A stretch of 35,062 bases of DNA from Bacteroidales bacterium (GTDB lineage: Bacteria > Bacteroidota > Bacteroidia > Bacteroidales > UBA932): positions 1 through 35,062 of the forward strand of contig JAFYTP010000081.1 of the NCBI GenBank assembly GCA_017558775.1. Direction: 5' to 3'. Below, in pieces: positions 34,176 to 35,062 of this stretch. How positions within the stretch are numbered: position 1 is the stretch's first letter; every line of letters starts with the position of its first letter. The translations under genes and the position numbers were made by a program. The notes below the pieces were generated by a model. It worked only from the letters and a program-made list of their open reading frames with translations, was not told the DNA's origin and searched no databases.

Positions 34176-35062
34176 CTATTCCACAGTTACCGAGGTGAAA
34201 TAGCCATTGAAGGGGATGTCGGTGGTTTGGGCGTCCATTTGGAAGCGGTTCGGGGCGCCGTCGCGGCCGGTAAGGGCGAAGAAGAGGTGACCGTTCCGGA
34301 GGAGCGCGCAGCGGCCGGAGAACAGGTAGCCGCCCGCGGCTTCTGTCGCGGTGCCGTCGCTCCATCGGACACGGAGAAGGTCGCCCCGGCTGCCGGTGAC
34401 GGTCCATCCGGCCCGTTTCCCTTCGACGAGGATTTCTCCCACCGTTTCCCCCGTGTCTCCTTTAAACGACTTCCCGTCAGAGGTCTGGAGAAAATAGCGC
34501 CGTCCCGCCTGTCCGGTGACGCAAACGAGCGCGAGGACATCTTCGTCCCAGGCCGCCAGCCGGCACCAGAGGATCCGCTCTCCGCCTTGGATTGCCAGGG
34601 CGGATTCCTTGCCATCGACATACAGGAGAGTCCTCCGCGTGGCCGATTGAATTCTGCACACCTTCCCGTTTACGAAGTTGAAAGCCAGGACATTGTTCCC
34701 TTCCTGCACGCTATGGAGGACTTCGCCGCCGAGCATCACGCGGTACTGCGAGCCCCGTTCCGACGGAAGCCGGCAAGAATAGCAGACGTTCTCCCCGTAA
34801 TCCGCCAGGGCGCCGCCGGGAGCTCCGGGCTCGTCCATACTGCCCAGGACGGCCCCCGTTTCACTCCGGAAGACAATCCGGCCGTCCACGCGGTAGGAGA
34901 ACCCTTCCCCGTCCCGGTCCTGGCCAAGGGTATGGATCCCGTCTTCCCGGACTAGGAAGCCCCGCAGGGCCTCCCGCCCCTCGAACCGGAACAGTTCCAC
35001 GCCGTCGCGGGAGATGACCGTCTCCGTGTCCGTCGACCAGTCCGTATACAAATGCCCACCCA
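34176..35062 (-). CDS. Unrecognised protein, 3' part (start beyond window)
   Basis: The frame is open to the right window edge on the minus strand, giving at least 295 codons; the true start is probably outside, since no ATG with a promoter box is visible in the window. The sequence consists of short repeated beta-hairpin-like units (ISRDGVELFRFEG, YRVDGRIVFRSETG, LLYVDGKESALAIQGGERILWC, YLFSGRCALLRNGHLFFAL) with a period of about 40 residues, which suggests a beta-propeller. No signal peptide, catalytic motif or family is recognised in the visible part. It is codirectional with ispE, 19 nt upstream. Confidence 0.6.
   Translation of the reverse strand, partial: GGHLYTDWSTDTETVISRDGVELFRFEGREALRGFLVREDGIHTLGQDRDGEGFSYRVDGRIVFRSETGAVLGSMDEPGAPGGALADYGENVCYSCRLPSERGSQYRVMLGGEVLHSVQEGNNVLAFNFVNGKVCRIQSATRRTLLYVDGKESALAIQGGERILWCRLAAWDEDVLALVCVTGQAGRRYFLQTSDGKSFKGDTGETVGEILVEGKRAGWTVTGSRGDLLRVRWSDGTATEAAGGYLFSGRCALLRNGHLFFALTGRDGAPNRFQMDAQTTDIPFNGYFTSVTVE

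Overview
The window is a gene-dense stretch of a Bacteroidetes chromosome, most likely order Bacteroidales and probably a GC-rich uncultured gut lineage. The evidence is a SusC/SusD pair, many lipoproteins with short Bacteroidetes-type signal peptides, a DUF6377-type regulator, a type I AroD fused to AroA, and repeated TAnnTTTG (-7) promoter boxes with no Shine-Dalgarno sequences. Genus assignment is inference. Base composition is clearly GC-rich from about 3.8 kb onward and visibly lower in the first 3.6 kb. There is no sign of phage, insertion sequence, CRISPR or rRNA.

Layout. 1-3.6 kb: a truncated redoxin-type lipoprotein gene and a small ExbB/MotA-like membrane protein (minus), a membrane-anchored LytTR regulator (plus) and an unrecognised lipoprotein (minus). 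3.65-3.77 kb: tRNA-Leu(CAA) with its terminator. 3.85-8.0 kb: an overlapping shikimate operon aroB - aroDA (fusion) - aroC. 8.0-9.5 kb: a convergent lipoprotein made of four bacterial Ig-like repeats. 9.5-15.1 kb: sufB - PnuC-like transporter - sufC - short sufD, followed closely by a 37-residue ORF and a fimbrillin-like/M64 peptidase lipoprotein. 15.1-31.2 kb: a polysaccharide utilisation locus (PUL): DUF6377-type regulator, SusC, SusD, a modular surface glycan-binding lipoprotein, GH16, GH3, GH30 and a CotH-kinase-family lipoprotein. 31.2-35.06 kb (minus): tsaE, comM/yifB, ispE and a truncated unrecognised gene.

How the PUL should work (inference from families). The GH16 enzyme (BACON domain plus laminarinase-type catalytic domain) and GH30 enzyme cut a beta-glucan at or near the surface. 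SusD and the glycan-binding protein capture oligosaccharides, SusC imports them with TonB energy, and the GH3 enzyme releases glucose. GH16+GH3+GH30 points to a beta-1,3-glucan with beta-1,6 linkages (laminarin or fungal wall glucan), with mixed-linkage glucan as an alternative.

The most unusual feature is the SusC protein. After a normal C-terminal barrel strand it continues through a Val/Glu/Lys-rich linker into a complete OmpA-like peptidoglycan-binding domain, which suggests a TonB-dependent glycan importer anchored to the cell wall. Other points worth attention are six genes whose -7 box ends only 4-7 nt before the ATG (probable leaderless mRNAs), a PnuC-like gene inside the suf operon, a SufD reduced to about its C-terminal half, inverted repeats upstream of susC, and an exact 11-bp tandem repeat abutting the sufB promoter.
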